Of a stretch of 64,000 nucleotides of DNA, positions 42,787 to 51,145 are shown one piece after another (the stretch's first letter is position 1; each line of letters starts with the position of its first letter). The DNA comes from Bacteroidales bacterium (GTDB lineage: Bacteria; Bacteroidota; Bacteroidia; Bacteroidales; F082): positions 1 to 64,000 of the forward strand of contig JAFYHS010000025.1 of the NCBI GenBank assembly GCA_017539045.1. The letters run 5' to 3'. Below the pieces are notes generated by a model. That model was not told the origin of the DNA and searched no databases. It saw nothing but the letters and a program-made list of their open reading frames with translations. Both the position numbers and the translations under genes were made by a program.

Positions 42787-42844
42787 CAAAGATACGAATG
42801 TTTTTGATGAAACGATGGTTTTTCACTTCTATTGTGTATTTTTG
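42787..42844. promoter_or_regulatory. divergent -7 boxes for glycosyltransferase and murB
   Basis: Minus-strand TATCTTTG at 42787-42794 faces the glycosyltransferase start at 42782, and plus-strand TATTTTTG at 42837-42844 faces the murB start at 42850. Both leave leaders of only a few bases, so the transcripts may be nearly leaderless. Confidence 0.55.
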
Positions 42845-42849
42845 CAGCC

Positions 42850-43863
42850 ATGAAAACCAACGTCAGCCTCAAACCCTACAACAGCTTCGGCTTCGATGCC
42901 GTTGCAAAACAATTCGCTGAAATCAACGAAGCCCATGATCTGCAAAACCTCATTAAAAGCGGTGCATTGAAGAGCCAAAACGTCTTGATTCTCAGTGGAG
43001 GAAACAACATCCTTTTCCAAAACGAGGTGTTTGACGGCCTTGTGGTTTACATCAACACCAAAGGCATCGAAATCCTTAGGGAGTGCGAAAACGAAGTCAT
43101 GGTTCGCGCCCAGGCCGGCGAGGATTGGCCCGATTTCGTGCGCTTCTGCGTTGGCAAGGGTTGGCACGGTGTAGAAAACCTTGCCCATATTCCAGGCAAG
43201 GTGGGTGCCGCACCCGTGCAAAACATCGGTGCCTATGGCATGGAGTTGAAGGACAGCTTCGAGCAATGCGAAGCCATGGACTTGGCTACTGGCGAAACCA
43301 AGGTTTTCACCAAAGAAGACTGTCATTTCGGCTACCGAGAGAGCATTTTCAAAAGCGAGCTGAAAGGACGCTATGTCATTACCTCGGTGGACTTCCTGCT
43401 AAAGAAAGACGCACCGCTTCACCTCGAATATGGCAACATCAAAGCCTACTTGGAGCAAAACGGCATTGAAAACCCGACCTTGCAGCAACTCCACGACGCC
43501 ATTTGCGCCATCCGCGACGCCAAGCTCCCCGATGTGAAGCAGATTGGCAGCGCTGGCAGCTTCTTCAAGAACCCTGTTATTGAAAAGGCACAATTTGAGG
43601 CTTTGCTAAAAGATTACCCCACGATGCCGCATTACGACGAGCCCAATGGGATGGTGAAAGTCCCTGCGGGATGGTTGATTGAACAAGCAGGTTGGAAAGG
43701 CTGGCGCGACGAGCATGTGGGCGTGTACGACAAACAGGCGCTCGTGCTGGTGCATTATGGTGGCGGCAAAGGTCATGACATAGTGGAACTAGCCCACAAA
43801 ATCCAAGATTACGTGGAGAAAAAGTTTGGGATTAGAATCAGTCCGGAAGTGAATTTCGTTTAG
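42850..43863 (+). CDS. murB: UDP-N-acetylenolpyruvoylglucosamine reductase
   Basis: A 337-residue cytosolic FAD enzyme that reduces UDP-GlcNAc-enolpyruvate to UDP-MurNAc in peptidoglycan synthesis. The FAD-binding region includes [11 protein letters not shown] near 47 and [18 protein letters not shown] near 120. The catalytic serine is in [10 protein letters not shown] near 237 and the type I MurB C-terminal part contains [12 protein letters not shown] near 280 and ends with [11 protein letters not shown]. Start at the ATG at 42850; a TTG at 42832 is in frame but lies before the -7 box. Its stop overlaps the convergent pyrD stop by 4 bases. Confidence 0.95.
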   Translation: MKTNVSLKPYNSFGFDAVAKQFAEINEAHDLQNLIKSGALKSQNVLILSGGNNILFQNEVFDGLVVYINTKGIEILRECENEVMVRAQAGEDWPDFVRFCVGKGWHGVENLAHIPGKVGAAPVQNIGAYGMELKDSFEQCEAMDLATGETKVFTKEDCHFGYRESIFKSELKGRYVITSVDFLLKKDAPLHLEYGNIKAYLEQNGIENPTLQQLHDAICAIRDAKLPDVKQIGSAGSFFKNPVIEKAQFEALLKDYPTMPHYDEPNGMVKVPAGWLIEQAGWKGWRDEHVGVYDKQALVLVHYGGGKGHDIVELAHKIQDYVEKKFGIRISPEVNFV

Positions 43864-44774
43864 GCCTCCAAAGCCCCGATCAAATCCGTTACCTTTCGGA
43901 AACCATGCCGTTCGCAGTATTCATTGATTCCCCAAGCGACTTTTGCCGAAACGGCGGGATCGATGAAATTAGCCGTTCCGATTTCGATGGCTGATGCACC
44001 GGCGAGCATGAATTCCACTGCATCGGTGGCGTTGGAGATGCCTCCCAAACCCACTACGGGGATCTTCACCGCCTTGGCCACCTGCCACACCATACGCAAG
44101 GCCACAGGTTTCACGCAGGCACCTGACAATCCGCCAGTTATCACAGACAACTTCGGCTTGCGCCGCTCCGCGTCGATGGCCATACCCATCAAGGTGTTGA
44201 TAAGCGACACAGAATCAGCACCAGCGGCTTCGGCTGCCAACGCGATTTCAGCGATGTTGGTCACATTCGGCGAGAGCTTTACCATCAGGTGCTTGTGATA
44301 CACCTTGCGGACTTCTGAAACCACTTGCGAGATGCCTGTGGTGGTCACGCCGAAGGCCATGCCACCTTGCTTCACGTTGGGGCATGACACATTCAACTCG
44401 ATAGCTGGAATCTTGTCCAAGGCATCCACCATCTCGGCTCCCTTTACATAGTCATCCAGACAAGAACCAGAAAGATTGAGCAACACATTGGTATCAAAAT
44501 CCTTGATGCGGGGATAAATCGTGTCGATGAAGTATTGCACGCCTTTGTTTTGCAGTCCTACGCAGTTCAGCATCCCCGAAGGCGCCTCAGCCATACGCGG
44601 ATAAGGGTTACCCTCGCGGGGATTGAGCGTTGTACCTTTCACGATGATGCCGCCCAATTGGGCCAAGTCCACGAAGTCGGTGTACTCCTCGCCATAGCCA
44701 AAGGTACCCGAAGCCGTCATCACGGGGTTGCGCAGCACCAAGCCGCGACCCAAGTCTATCGTCATGTTCACCAT
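43860..44774 (-). CDS. pyrD: dihydroorotate dehydrogenase, catalytic subunit (class 1B)
   Basis: A 304-residue FMN TIM-barrel enzyme that oxidises dihydroorotate to orotate in pyrimidine synthesis. Visible: [13 protein letters not shown] near 18, NPRENGNPYPR-like loop near 55, LNLSGSC near 100, the active-site region [13 protein letters not shown] near 128 with cysteine as the base (class 1 signature), and [27 protein letters not shown] near 240. It overlaps the electron-transfer subunit gene by 7 bases, giving the NAD-dependent heterotetrameric PyrDB-PyrK form. Confidence 0.95.
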   Translation of the reverse strand: MVNMTIDLGRGLVLRNPVMTASGTFGYGEEYTDFVDLAQLGGIIVKGTTLNPREGNPYPRMAEAPSGMLNCVGLQNKGVQYFIDTIYPRIKDFDTNVLLNLSGSCLDDYVKGAEMVDALDKIPAIELNVSCPNVKQGGMAFGVTTTGISQVVSEVRKVYHKHLMVKLSPNVTNIAEIALAAEAAGADSVSLINTLMGMAIDAERRKPKLSVITGGLSGACVKPVALRMVWQVAKAVKIPVVGLGGISNATDAVEFMLAGASAIEIGTANFIDPAVSAKVAWGINEYCERHGFRKVTDLIGALEA

Positions 44775-45529
44775 TTCAACCTCCTTGTGTTAAATACCGG
44801 TCCTTCCTTGCAAACGCATACATGGCCGTCGACGGTGTCCTCCACACAGCAGAGGCAGGCACCAAGGCCGCAGGCCATCAGGTTCTCAAGCGACACCTCA
44901 CACCAGACACCCATTTCGGCAGCCAGTTTCGCCACGGCCTTCATCATGGGTTTGGGACCGCAGACGTATATCTTGTCGAAGTTTTGCTTTTGCCAGACCG
45001 AATGCATCGTCACAAAGCCTTTCTCTCCAAGTGAGCCGTCTTCGGTGGTCACGAAAGTCTCGCCAAGGCATTGATAATCAGCCAGACGAAGCAAATCCGT
45101 TTCCGTCTTTCCTCCTAGTAATAAGATCGGACAAACACCTTTCTCATTCAGCACCTTGGCGAAATAATACAAGGGTGCGATACCGATGCCTCCACCTACG
45201 AGCAGACACCTCTCGCCTTTTTCAGGAAAGCTGAAGCCATTGCCCAAAGGCAACACCATATTGATCGTATCGCCCTCTTCGGCAGCGGCCAAATGTCTTG
45301 TCCCCTCGCCCACCTGCTGCACCAACAGCGTTATTTCATTATGTTCGAATTCCACGTCGTGGATCGAGATGGGGCGACGGAGGTAAGTGCTTGGCGAGCC
45401 ATCGACACGCACCTGAACGAACTGTCCAGGCATGATTTCGGGCAAAGGCCGCATGGAGCGGAGCCTAAGCAACACCGAACGGCCGTAGTCCTTCTTCTCG
45501 ACCAACCTAAAGTCTGCAATCTGTTTCAT
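44768..45529 (-). CDS. pyrK: dihydroorotate dehydrogenase electron-transfer subunit
   Basis: A 253-residue iron-sulphur flavoprotein that passes electrons from PyrD to NAD+. The FAD domain has [10 protein letters not shown] near 50 and the NAD domain [14 protein letters not shown] near 110 with YVCGPKPMM near 195. The C-terminal 2Fe-2S cluster ligands are in [10 protein letters not shown] and HVCVC near 220-240. Start placed at 45529 ([10 protein letters not shown]); an in-frame start at 45592 would read through a repeat element. Co-transcribed with pyrD. Confidence 0.93.
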   Translation of the reverse strand: MKQIADFRLVEKKDYGRSVLLRLRSMRPLPEIMPGQFVQVRVDGSPSTYLRRPISIHDVEFEHNEITLLVQQVGEGTRHLAAAEEGDTINMVLPLGNGFSFPEKGERCLLVGGGIGIAPLYYFAKVLNEKGVCPILLLGGKTETDLLRLADYQCLGETFVTTEDGSLGEKGFVTMHSVWQKQNFDKIYVCGPKPMMKAVAKLAAEMGVWCEVSLENLMACGLGACLCCVEDTVDGHVCVCKEGPVFNTRRLKW

Positions 45530-45545
45530 ATAATTCCTCTTGCTC

Positions 45546-45577
45546 AGGAGATTGCGGGGCAGCCCGCAATGACTCCT
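45546..45577. repeat. short hairpin repeat, family E
   Basis: AGGAGATTGCGGG-GCAG-CCCGCAATGACTCCT; same words as the hairpin nested at 40507-40527 (ATTGCGG/CCGCAAT flanked by CTCCT/AGGAG). Located just upstream of pyrK. Confidence 0.65.
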
Positions 45578-45597
45578 TTGATTCGGGCACAAATATA

Positions 45598-45627
45598 CAA
45601 AAAAAGCTGCCGAAGCAGCTTCTTTTT
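45598..45627 (-). terminator. Rho-independent terminator of DUF5606 gene
   Basis: Minus strand AAGCTGC-TTCG-GCAGCTT followed by seven or more T. A perfect 7-bp stem closed by a stable UUCG tetraloop, 15 nt beyond the stop. Confidence 0.88.
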
Positions 45628-45642
45628 AATCATTTTGGGAAA

Positions 45643-46086
45643 TCATTCCGCTTTCTCGGCGGGTTGTTCCGGCGTTTCTTCCTTCTTCTCCTCTTCTTCA
45701 GTGAAGTCAAGCAGGTTCTTGTCCATCAGCATCTGATACCAAGCGAAGACCTTCTTCATGTCGGAAGGATAAACGGCCTCCTCATCGTAGTCAGGCATGA
45801 CGAAGGCAAACTTCTCGCGCAGCTGCTCGGGGGTGGCTTTCTTGTAGTCGAAGTCCACCTTATCGCCCATCTTCTCGTGAATCATCTTAAAGACATCCTT
45901 CAGCGGACGGTCTTCGTCGGTGCTGAAGATGGAGATCTCTTCCAACGAGCTCATGCGTTCGCGGGCAAAGGCAGGCGAGCATTTGCCGTCGATAACCGAT
46001 TCAACAATAAGCCTACCAACGGCTTGAGACTTGATCACATACAGTCCAGGTTTACCGGATATTGAAACAATCTTACTTAAATCCAT
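45643..46086 (-). CDS. DUF5606 family protein
   Basis: A 147-residue cytosolic protein recognised by the DUF5606 start MDLSKIVSISGKPGLYVIK and the following IVESVIDGK and ISIFSTDEDRPL motifs. The C-terminus is acidic (EEEEKKEETPEQ). Function unknown; widely conserved in Bacteroidota as a single-copy gene. Start placed at 46086 on homology; an in-frame start at 46155 would add an unrelated hydrophobic stretch. Confidence 0.85.
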   Translation of the reverse strand: MDLSKIVSISGKPGLYVIKSQAVGRLIVESVIDGKCSPAFARERMSSLEEISIFSTDEDRPLKDVFKMIHEKMGDKVDFDYKKATPEQLREKFAFVMPDYDEEAVYPSDMKKVFAWYQMLMDKNLLDFTEEEEKKEETPEQPAEKAE

Positions 46087-46173
46087 AGTCAATGTCGTGT
46101 TTAATAATGCTAAAAAACGGGTGCAAAAATAGGAAAAAGATTGGAATGTTGTCAAACAGGGCCAAAAATATGG

Positions 46174-47001
46174 CTACAAGTCGAAGCCCTGCCTTAGCAG
46201 CAAAGCCTCTGTAGTTGCCCACAGCCATTCGATTTGCGGGTTGTCCACATACTTCCTCGGCACCTTTCTGCATCGGTTTCCGTTGAAGAAACGAAGCCTT
46301 TCGCTCGTCGTCAAAGCATTCACCGCGGGAAGGGCCCCTTTCTCGGGCGACTTGCAGAAAGGGCGGAACAACAGATCCGCCAAACCGTCGTACCAACGGC
46401 TCATGTGCAACATATTGGAGTTAACTATTCCTGGGTCAGCCATATTGACATGAAAGTCGGCTCTCTGCGAGAGCGCAATGGTGAACAGCAGCAAGGCCAG
46501 CTTGGAGTCGCCATAAGTGCCCAATTGACGGAAGTCTTTCTCTTTTTTTTCGAAGAAGTCGCGATCGACATGGGCCAGATGACAGGTCAAGGAAACCATA
46601 TTGACCACATGGGCGTTGGGCAAAAACAAGGGCATGAGTCGACGTGTGAGCAGATAGGGCGCCAGATAGTTGACCGCCACGGTCTGTTCAAAGCCATCTT
46701 CTGTCAAAGCAAAGCTACGATTCATCACCCCAGCGTTGTTGAACAGGCCCGAAAGCACAACGCCTTGGTCCTTCAGCAACTCGGCAAAACGGTTCACCGA
46801 CTTCAATGACGCCATATCCACCTGCATCACTTGCAGCCGTGCCGAGGGGTTCTCCTCCAACAGACGCTGTTTGACTGCCTCGCCTTTCTCGACGTTACGG
46901 CATGCCATAATCACCGCATGGCCTTGCTTTGCCATGGCACGCACCGCCTCTGAGCCAATGCTACCTGTGGCTCCCGTGATGATCATTTGAACTTGTTCCA
47001 T
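46174..47001 (-). CDS. short-chain dehydrogenase (retinol-dehydrogenase-like SDR)
   Basis: A 275-residue classical SDR oxidoreductase. Cofactor motif TGATGSIG at about 9-16, FNNAGVM near 90, and the catalytic Ser/Tyr-Lys set with YGDSK near 166. The region LTEDGFEQTVAVNYLAPYLL is typical of retinol-dehydrogenase-like SDRs that act on lipid or steroid alcohols using NADP(H). It overlaps the upstream SDR gene by 19 bases and is the last gene of the four-gene redox operon starting at 49801. Hydroxysteroid dehydrogenase activity is an inference from the operon. Confidence 0.85.
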   Translation of the reverse strand: MEQVQMIITGATGSIGSEAVRAMAKQGHAVIMACRNVEKGEAVKQRLLEENPSARLQVMQVDMASLKSVNRFAELLKDQGVVLSGLFNNAGVMNRSFALTEDGFEQTVAVNYLAPYLLTRRLMPLFLPNAHVVNMVSLTCHLAHVDRDFFEKKEKDFRQLGTYGDSKLALLLFTIALSQRADFHVNMADPGIVNSNMLHMSRWYDGLADLLFRPFCKSPEKGALPAVNALTTSERLRFFNGNRCRKVPRKYVDNPQIEWLWATTEALLLRQGFDL

Positions 47002-47798
47002 AACCTATCAACCAGTCGTTTGGGTAGAATGGCAATCAAAGGAGGAAGATACCTGTTCATCAAGCCAGGCTTCACGACGCGTTTCCTTCGCATCATGCCG
47101 CTGATCGCCTTGCGCACCAGCCATTGCGGCGTGCCGATAAGGCCTATCTTCACCCCCATGCGCAACAAATTGGGTTTCAGTCTGTATAATGGCGTGGCGA
47201 TAGCGGCAGGGCACACTGTAGTGACACCAACGTTGTAGGGACGCATTTCGAAATAGAGCGACTTGCCGAAGCTCTTCAGATAGGCTTTCGTGGCAGAATA
47301 AATGGTGATGCCCGGACAAGGCAGTTGGGCCGCCATCGACGACATATTAATAATGTATCCGCAACCGCGTTTCTTCATCTCCTCGCCAAACAAGACACAG
47401 AGCCGTGTCGGCGTCAGGATATGCAAACGCATCATCGTCATGGCCTTGGCTTCGTTCTCCGAGGTCAGTTCCTCGAAAAAGAACATACCGGCATTGTTGA
47501 TCAATATGTCCACGACAAGGTTCTCGGCCTGGCAAAACGCCAACAGCTCATCGGCTGCCGTCTCGGTGGCCAAATCATGATAATAAGGGACAACTTGTAT
47601 GGCTTTTTCTGTGCTCAACAACGCTGCAACTTTTTGCAATTCTTCTTCTTGATTGCTGACTAACAACATGTTACAACCAATCTCCGCCAGCTGACGGGCA
47701 TACTCCAAGCCCATGCCCGAGCTACCGCCCGTGACCATTGCCCAAGGCTTACGACCTTGTGCTTCCTCAAACCGTTTCAGCCACTTCTGTGCGTTCAT
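46983..47798 (-). CDS. short-chain dehydrogenase (17-beta-HSD-like SDR)
   Basis: A 271-residue SDR. Cofactor motif TGGSSGMG near 23, INNAG near 97, catalytic serine in NMSSMAAQLP near 145 and YSATK near 162. The sequence GMGLEYARQLAEIGCNMLLV matches the group containing 17-beta-hydroxysteroid dehydrogenase 3/12 and 3-ketoacyl-CoA reductases. Its ATG overlaps the stop of the flavin reductase gene (ATGA), indicating translational coupling. Likely substrates are steroid or fatty-acyl ketones; which one is not decided by the sequence. Confidence 0.85.
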   Translation of the reverse strand: MNAQKWLKRFEEAQGRKPWAMVTGGSSGMGLEYARQLAEIGCNMLLVSNQEEELQKVAALLSTEKAIQVVPYYHDLATETAADELLAFCQAENLVVDILINNAGMFFFEELTSENEAKAMTMMRLHILTPTRLCVLFGEEMKKRGCGYIINMSSMAAQLPCPGITIYSATKAYLKSFGKSLYFEMRPYNVGVTTVCPAAIATPLYRLKPNLLRMGVKIGLIGTPQWLVRKAISGMMRRKRVVKPGLMNRYLPPLIAILPKRLVDRLWNKFK

Positions 47799-49030
47799 CC
47801 TTTCTTCTCCGCCTTCTTAATCTCCCTACGGATGCTCCTGGGCAATTCCTCATCCACACAATGGTGGCACTTCATCTCCAACGTATACATACGACCGATG
47901 CAGTAGTTGGAGTGCTTGCACTCACTTCGAGTGACCTCACCACTATGCAATTTATTGATGAAGTCGGTGTCGTTGATCAAAGCGCGAGCCATCTGCAAGG
48001 CCACAAAGCCTGAATCCAGCACCTCCTCCATCTTTTCTTTCGACACCATGCCTCCCACATAGATGAGCGGCAGCTTCAGCTCGGAGCGGAACACCTTGGC
48101 ATCTTCCAAGAAATAGCCTTCGCTATACGGCACGGTGGGAATCACGGCACGGCCAAACAAGGCCAAACCTGCCTTGAGCCACCAGAACTTCTTGGGGTCC
48201 ATATAATAGCGCAAGGTCTTGAGCGGCATGGCGCCACGCATCACCTCCATCGGGGCCTTGCTGACGAAGCCGGCCGTCAGTACGAGGGCATGCACGCCCA
48301 GCTTTTCCAAAGTCTTGGCCACGATGATGCAATCATCCTGATCCATGCCTTTACGGAAACCGTCGTGCATGTTCACCTTGACCACCACGGCCATGTCGTC
48401 GCCAGCCGCGCGCATCACCTCCTCGATGACGAGTTTCATGAAACGCATCCTGTTCTCGAGGCAGCCACCGAACTCATCGTGACGATGGTTGGTATAAGGC
48501 GACAGGAACTGGCTGATGAGATAGCCGTGACCCGCATGGATCTCAACGCAGTCGAAGCCCGCCTTGCGGGCCATACCCACTGCCCTACCGAAATCGAGCA
48601 CCAACTCATAAATTTCCGACTTCTTCAGCTTCCTGTAGAAGGTGGGAGAATACAGATTGAAGCCTCGCGAGGCGCCTACGGGCATGCAGCCACAGGTGTC
48701 GCGGTGGGTCATGTTGCCACAATGTCCCAACTGAATGGATGCCTTGGCACCATGGGCATGGACGGCATCGGTGAGACGCTTCAGGTCGGGGACGATCTCC
48801 TCGCGCATCCAAAGCTGGCCGTTGAACGACAGGCCCGAACGGTTGACAGCAGCATAAGCCACCGTCGTCATGCCCACGCCACCACGGGCAACAGCCTCAT
48901 GATAGTTAAGCAAGTCGTCGGAAGGACGGTTTCCATAAGCCATATTCTCAAAAGCCGCAGAACGTATTACCCTGTTACGCAAGGAAATAGGACCAATCTG
49001 GCAAGGCGTGAATATCGTTGAGTTTTCCAT
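47795..49030 (-). CDS. NADH:flavin oxidoreductase (Old Yellow Enzyme family)
   Basis: A 411-residue FMN TIM-barrel ene-reductase. Visible: IGPISLRNRVIRSA near 11, the FMN/substrate-side loop QLGHCGN near 100, the family motif HAGHGYLISQFLSPYTNHRHDEFGG near 167 and VGGMV near 325. The C-terminal tail has four cysteines (SECKHSNYC and KCHHC) that could bind a metal or Fe-S cluster. It lacks the extra FAD/NAD domains of BaiCD-type 2,4-dienoyl reductases. Position between the 5-alpha-reductase and SDR genes suggests reduction of a conjugated enone, as in 5-beta-reductases of gut steroid pathways. Confidence 0.87.
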   Translation of the reverse strand: MENSTIFTPCQIGPISLRNRVIRSAAFENMAYGNRPSDDLLNYHEAVARGGVGMTTVAYAAVNRSGLSFNGQLWMREEIVPDLKRLTDAVHAHGAKASIQLGHCGNMTHRDTCGCMPVGASRGFNLYSPTFYRKLKKSEIYELVLDFGRAVGMARKAGFDCVEIHAGHGYLISQFLSPYTNHRHDEFGGCLENRMRFMKLVIEEVMRAAGDDMAVVVKVNMHDGFRKGMDQDDCIIVAKTLEKLGVHALVLTAGFVSKAPMEVMRGAMPLKTLRYYMDPKKFWWLKAGLALFGRAVIPTVPYSEGYFLEDAKVFRSELKLPLIYVGGMVSKEKMEEVLDSGFVALQMARALINDTDFINKLHSGEVTRSECKHSNYCIGRMYTLEMKCHHCVDEELPRSIRREIKKAEKKG

Positions 49031-49033
49031 AGG

Positions 49034-49801
49034 TCAATATATAAAAGGTATGATTCTCTTTACTTTTTTCGTGTCCAACTCGTCGCCAAACTCCGTCTTG
49101 TAACGGTCGTAGATACGCGCAGCACGCGGACACAGGTTGGCGAAGGTCCACAGGGCGAACACCGCTCCGGCCCACGACCAAGTGAGGATGGCGAAACCCA
49201 CCCACTCAACGAACTCGCCGAAATAGTTGGCCGAGGTCACATAACGGAACATGCCGCCTTTGGGCAGATAATGATTAGAGTCGCCTTCCTTGCGCAGGTT
49301 GCGTATGATGTCGTCGGATTGGATGTTGATATACATCCCGATGATAAACACCAGGAATCCGCCGATAAACCTCGGGTCGGTCAGCCAGTCGGCAGGATAA
49401 TAGTCGGCAGGAGAGATATAATAAATCCAACCACCTTGCATCAAGGCATTGGCCACATTGAAGGTCACCCCCATCAGGACGATGGACAGTGGCATCACGC
49501 TATCGCCCCGCATTCGGAAAGGAAACACGAACGAACGCTGGATGTAATGCAGCTCAAATAAAAACAGGAATGCCAAGCGCACCAAATCGCCACGACGGTC
49601 AGAGAAGAGCCATAGTAACAGCATGGCAACAAACACGGGCGATTCCATCAGCACCCATCCCAATTTGTTGTTGACCGCCGGTCCCCATTTCGGGTTATAG
49701 AACTTGCCGTAGCCGGCATCCACGAAAAACAGGCTTACAAACACCACCAGAGCCACGACGGCCATGATGATCAGAAACAAATGAAAGGATTGAATAGACA
49801 T
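49034..49801 (-). CDS. 3-oxo-5-alpha-steroid 4-dehydrogenase (steroid 5-alpha-reductase) homologue
   Basis: A 255-residue integral membrane enzyme, almost the same length as human SRD5A1 (259 aa) and collinear with it. Shared marks include GWVLMESP near 47 (substrate-binding Glu), ELHYIQRSFVFPFRMRG near 83, TDPRFIGGF near 142, GMYINIQSDDIIRNLRK near 155, GGMFRYVTSANYFGEFVEW near 177 and the C-terminal IIPFIY. The family reduces the delta-4 double bond of 3-oxo-steroids with NADPH. It is the first gene of a compact operon with an ene-reductase and two SDRs; the next gene begins 3 bases after its stop. Confidence 0.93.
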   Translation of the reverse strand: MSIQSFHLFLIIMAVVALVVFVSLFFVDAGYGKFYNPKWGPAVNNKLGWVLMESPVFVAMLLLWLFSDRRGDLVRLAFLFLFELHYIQRSFVFPFRMRGDSVMPLSIVLMGVTFNVANALMQGGWIYYISPADYYPADWLTDPRFIGGFLVFIIGMYINIQSDDIIRNLRKEGDSNHYLPKGGMFRYVTSANYFGEFVEWVGFAILTWSWAGAVFALWTFANLCPRAARIYDRYKTEFGDELDTKKVKRIIPFIY

Positions 49802-49820
49802 TTTGCAGCAAAATAATGGT

Positions 49821-49891
49821 CAAAGGTAGAGAAAATACCTTTTCCCGACTGAATTTTTCACTAAACAATCCAAAAAAATACATTACTTTTG
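49821..49891. promoter_or_regulatory. divergent -7 boxes for steroid operon and zinc peptidase
   Basis: Minus-strand TACCTTTG at 49821-49828 lies 20 nt upstream of the 5-alpha-reductase ATG; plus-strand TACTTTTG at 49884-49891 lies 29 nt upstream of the peptidase ATG. No regulator site is obvious between them. Confidence 0.55.
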
Positions 49892-49919
49892 CGCCATTAA
49901 CAATCAAAACATAATTAAT

Positions 49920-50594
49920 ATGAATATCAGTTGGATTTTGATTATCGTCATCGGACTTGTCGGACTCATCGTCCAATGGCGCCTGAAAAGCGTGTTCGCC
50001 AAGTACTCGAAAGTGCTTTCGCCTGGTGGACTCACCGGAGCACAAATCGCACAGAAGATGTTGAACGACAACGGCATCTACGATGTCACGGTCACCTGCA
50101 TTAAGGGACAACTCACCGACCACTACGACCCAACCAAGAAGACCGTCAACCTGAGCGAGGACGTCTATCGCATGAATAGCGTCTCGGCTGCTGCCGTTGC
50201 CGCCCACGAATGCGGTCACGCCGTGCAGCACAAGGTGGGCTATGCGCCTTTGCGCCTGCGTTCGGCCCTGGTGCCTGCTGTCAGCCTCTCCTCCAAGCTC
50301 TCGATGATCGTCATCATCATCGGTCTGTTGGTCATCAACTTTTTCCCGGCACTGTTCTGGATCGGTATCGCCATGTTCGCCTTGGTGTTCCTTTTCAGTG
50401 TCATCACCCTGCCGGTCGAATTCAACGCTTCGCGCCGCGCCTTGGCATGGCTGCAGTCTTCCAACTCACTGAGCCAAACAGAGGTCGGACAAGCCAAGGA
50501 AGCCCTCGGCTGGGCAGCCAGCACCTATGTGGTGGCCGCCTTGTCATCCTTAGCCTCACTGCTCTATTACATCAGCCTCGGCAACAGAAGATGA
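49920..50594 (+). CDS. membrane zinc metallopeptidase (YugP-like)
   Basis: A 224-residue membrane protein of the Zn_peptidase_2 (PF04298) family. One N-terminal membrane segment (about 4-20), the zinc motif AAHECGHAVQH near 97, two central helices (about 130-165) and a C-terminal segment (about 203-220). It probably degrades or quality-controls membrane proteins, though the family is little studied. Monocistronic, ending at a strong terminator. Confidence 0.88.
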   Translation: MNISWILIIVIGLVGLIVQWRLKSVFAKYSKVLSPGGLTGAQIAQKMLNDNGIYDVTVTCIKGQLTDHYDPTKKTVNLSEDVYRMNSVSAAAVAAHECGHAVQHKVGYAPLRLRSALVPAVSLSSKLSMIVIIIGLLVINFFPALFWIGIAMFALVFLFSVITLPVEFNASRRALAWLQSSNSLSQTEVGQAKEALGWAASTYVVAALSSLASLLYYISLGNRR

Positions 50595-50605
50595 CCCACC
50601 TAAAA

Positions 50606-50645
50606 ACAAAAAAAAGCTCCGAAAATCGGAGCTTTTTTTGTTTTA
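50606..50645. terminator. bidirectional Rho-independent terminator
   Basis: AAGCTCCGA / TCGGAGCTT, a perfect 9-bp stem flanked by an A-run and a T-run, between the convergent zinc peptidase and lipoprotein genes. Confidence 0.9.
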
Positions 50646-50658
50646 GGCTATCCATATA

Positions 50659-51015
50659 TCATCGCAATACATTGCTGTAGATTTCTTTCACTTGCTTGGC
50701 AATCTCTTCGGTGCCATTAGCGTTGATGACACCCATGAACTGGACGCGAGCGTTATCCCAGCGCATTTGGTCTTGTTCGGAAAGGGCATCCATAACGCCC
50801 ACATATTCCTTACTCATCAGAGTAAACTGTTCCACGGCGACCTTCCAGTCTTCAGCTGAATAATGCTTGGACTTCTTCTCGGTTTGTTTCACAAATTTCT
50901 CAACTGAATTGATAAATTGGCTTTTGTCTTTTGGACGTTCAAACATGACAGGTCCCCTATTGCAGCCCATGAAGGCCATCAGGACCAATAACATAAGAGG
51001 TAATACTTTTTTCAT
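50659..51015 (-). CDS. small predicted lipoprotein
   Basis: A 118-residue protein with a type II signal peptide and lipobox LMAFMGC (Cys at residue 18). The mature part is helical (FINSVEKFVKQTEKKSKHYS, ARVQFMGVIN) and matches no family I recognise, though the layout resembles DUF6565-like lipoproteins of Bacteroidales. Start placed at 51015 (MKKVLPLML); an in-frame start at 51108 would bury the signal peptide. Confidence 0.72.
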   Translation of the reverse strand: MKKVLPLMLLVLMAFMGCNRGPVMFERPKDKSQFINSVEKFVKQTEKKSKHYSAEDWKVAVEQFTLMSKEYVGVMDALSEQDQMRWDNARVQFMGVINANGTEEIAKQVKEIYSNVLR

Positions 51016-51145
51016 TGTTCTGAAATCGTTAGATTCAACGTATTTAAATTTTGCTGCAAAAATAATACTTTTTGCCGACGTGTTCGAGATTTTTCGTATT
51101 TTAGCCAACTAAAATTTGAACAATCATCAACAAAACATCAACATT

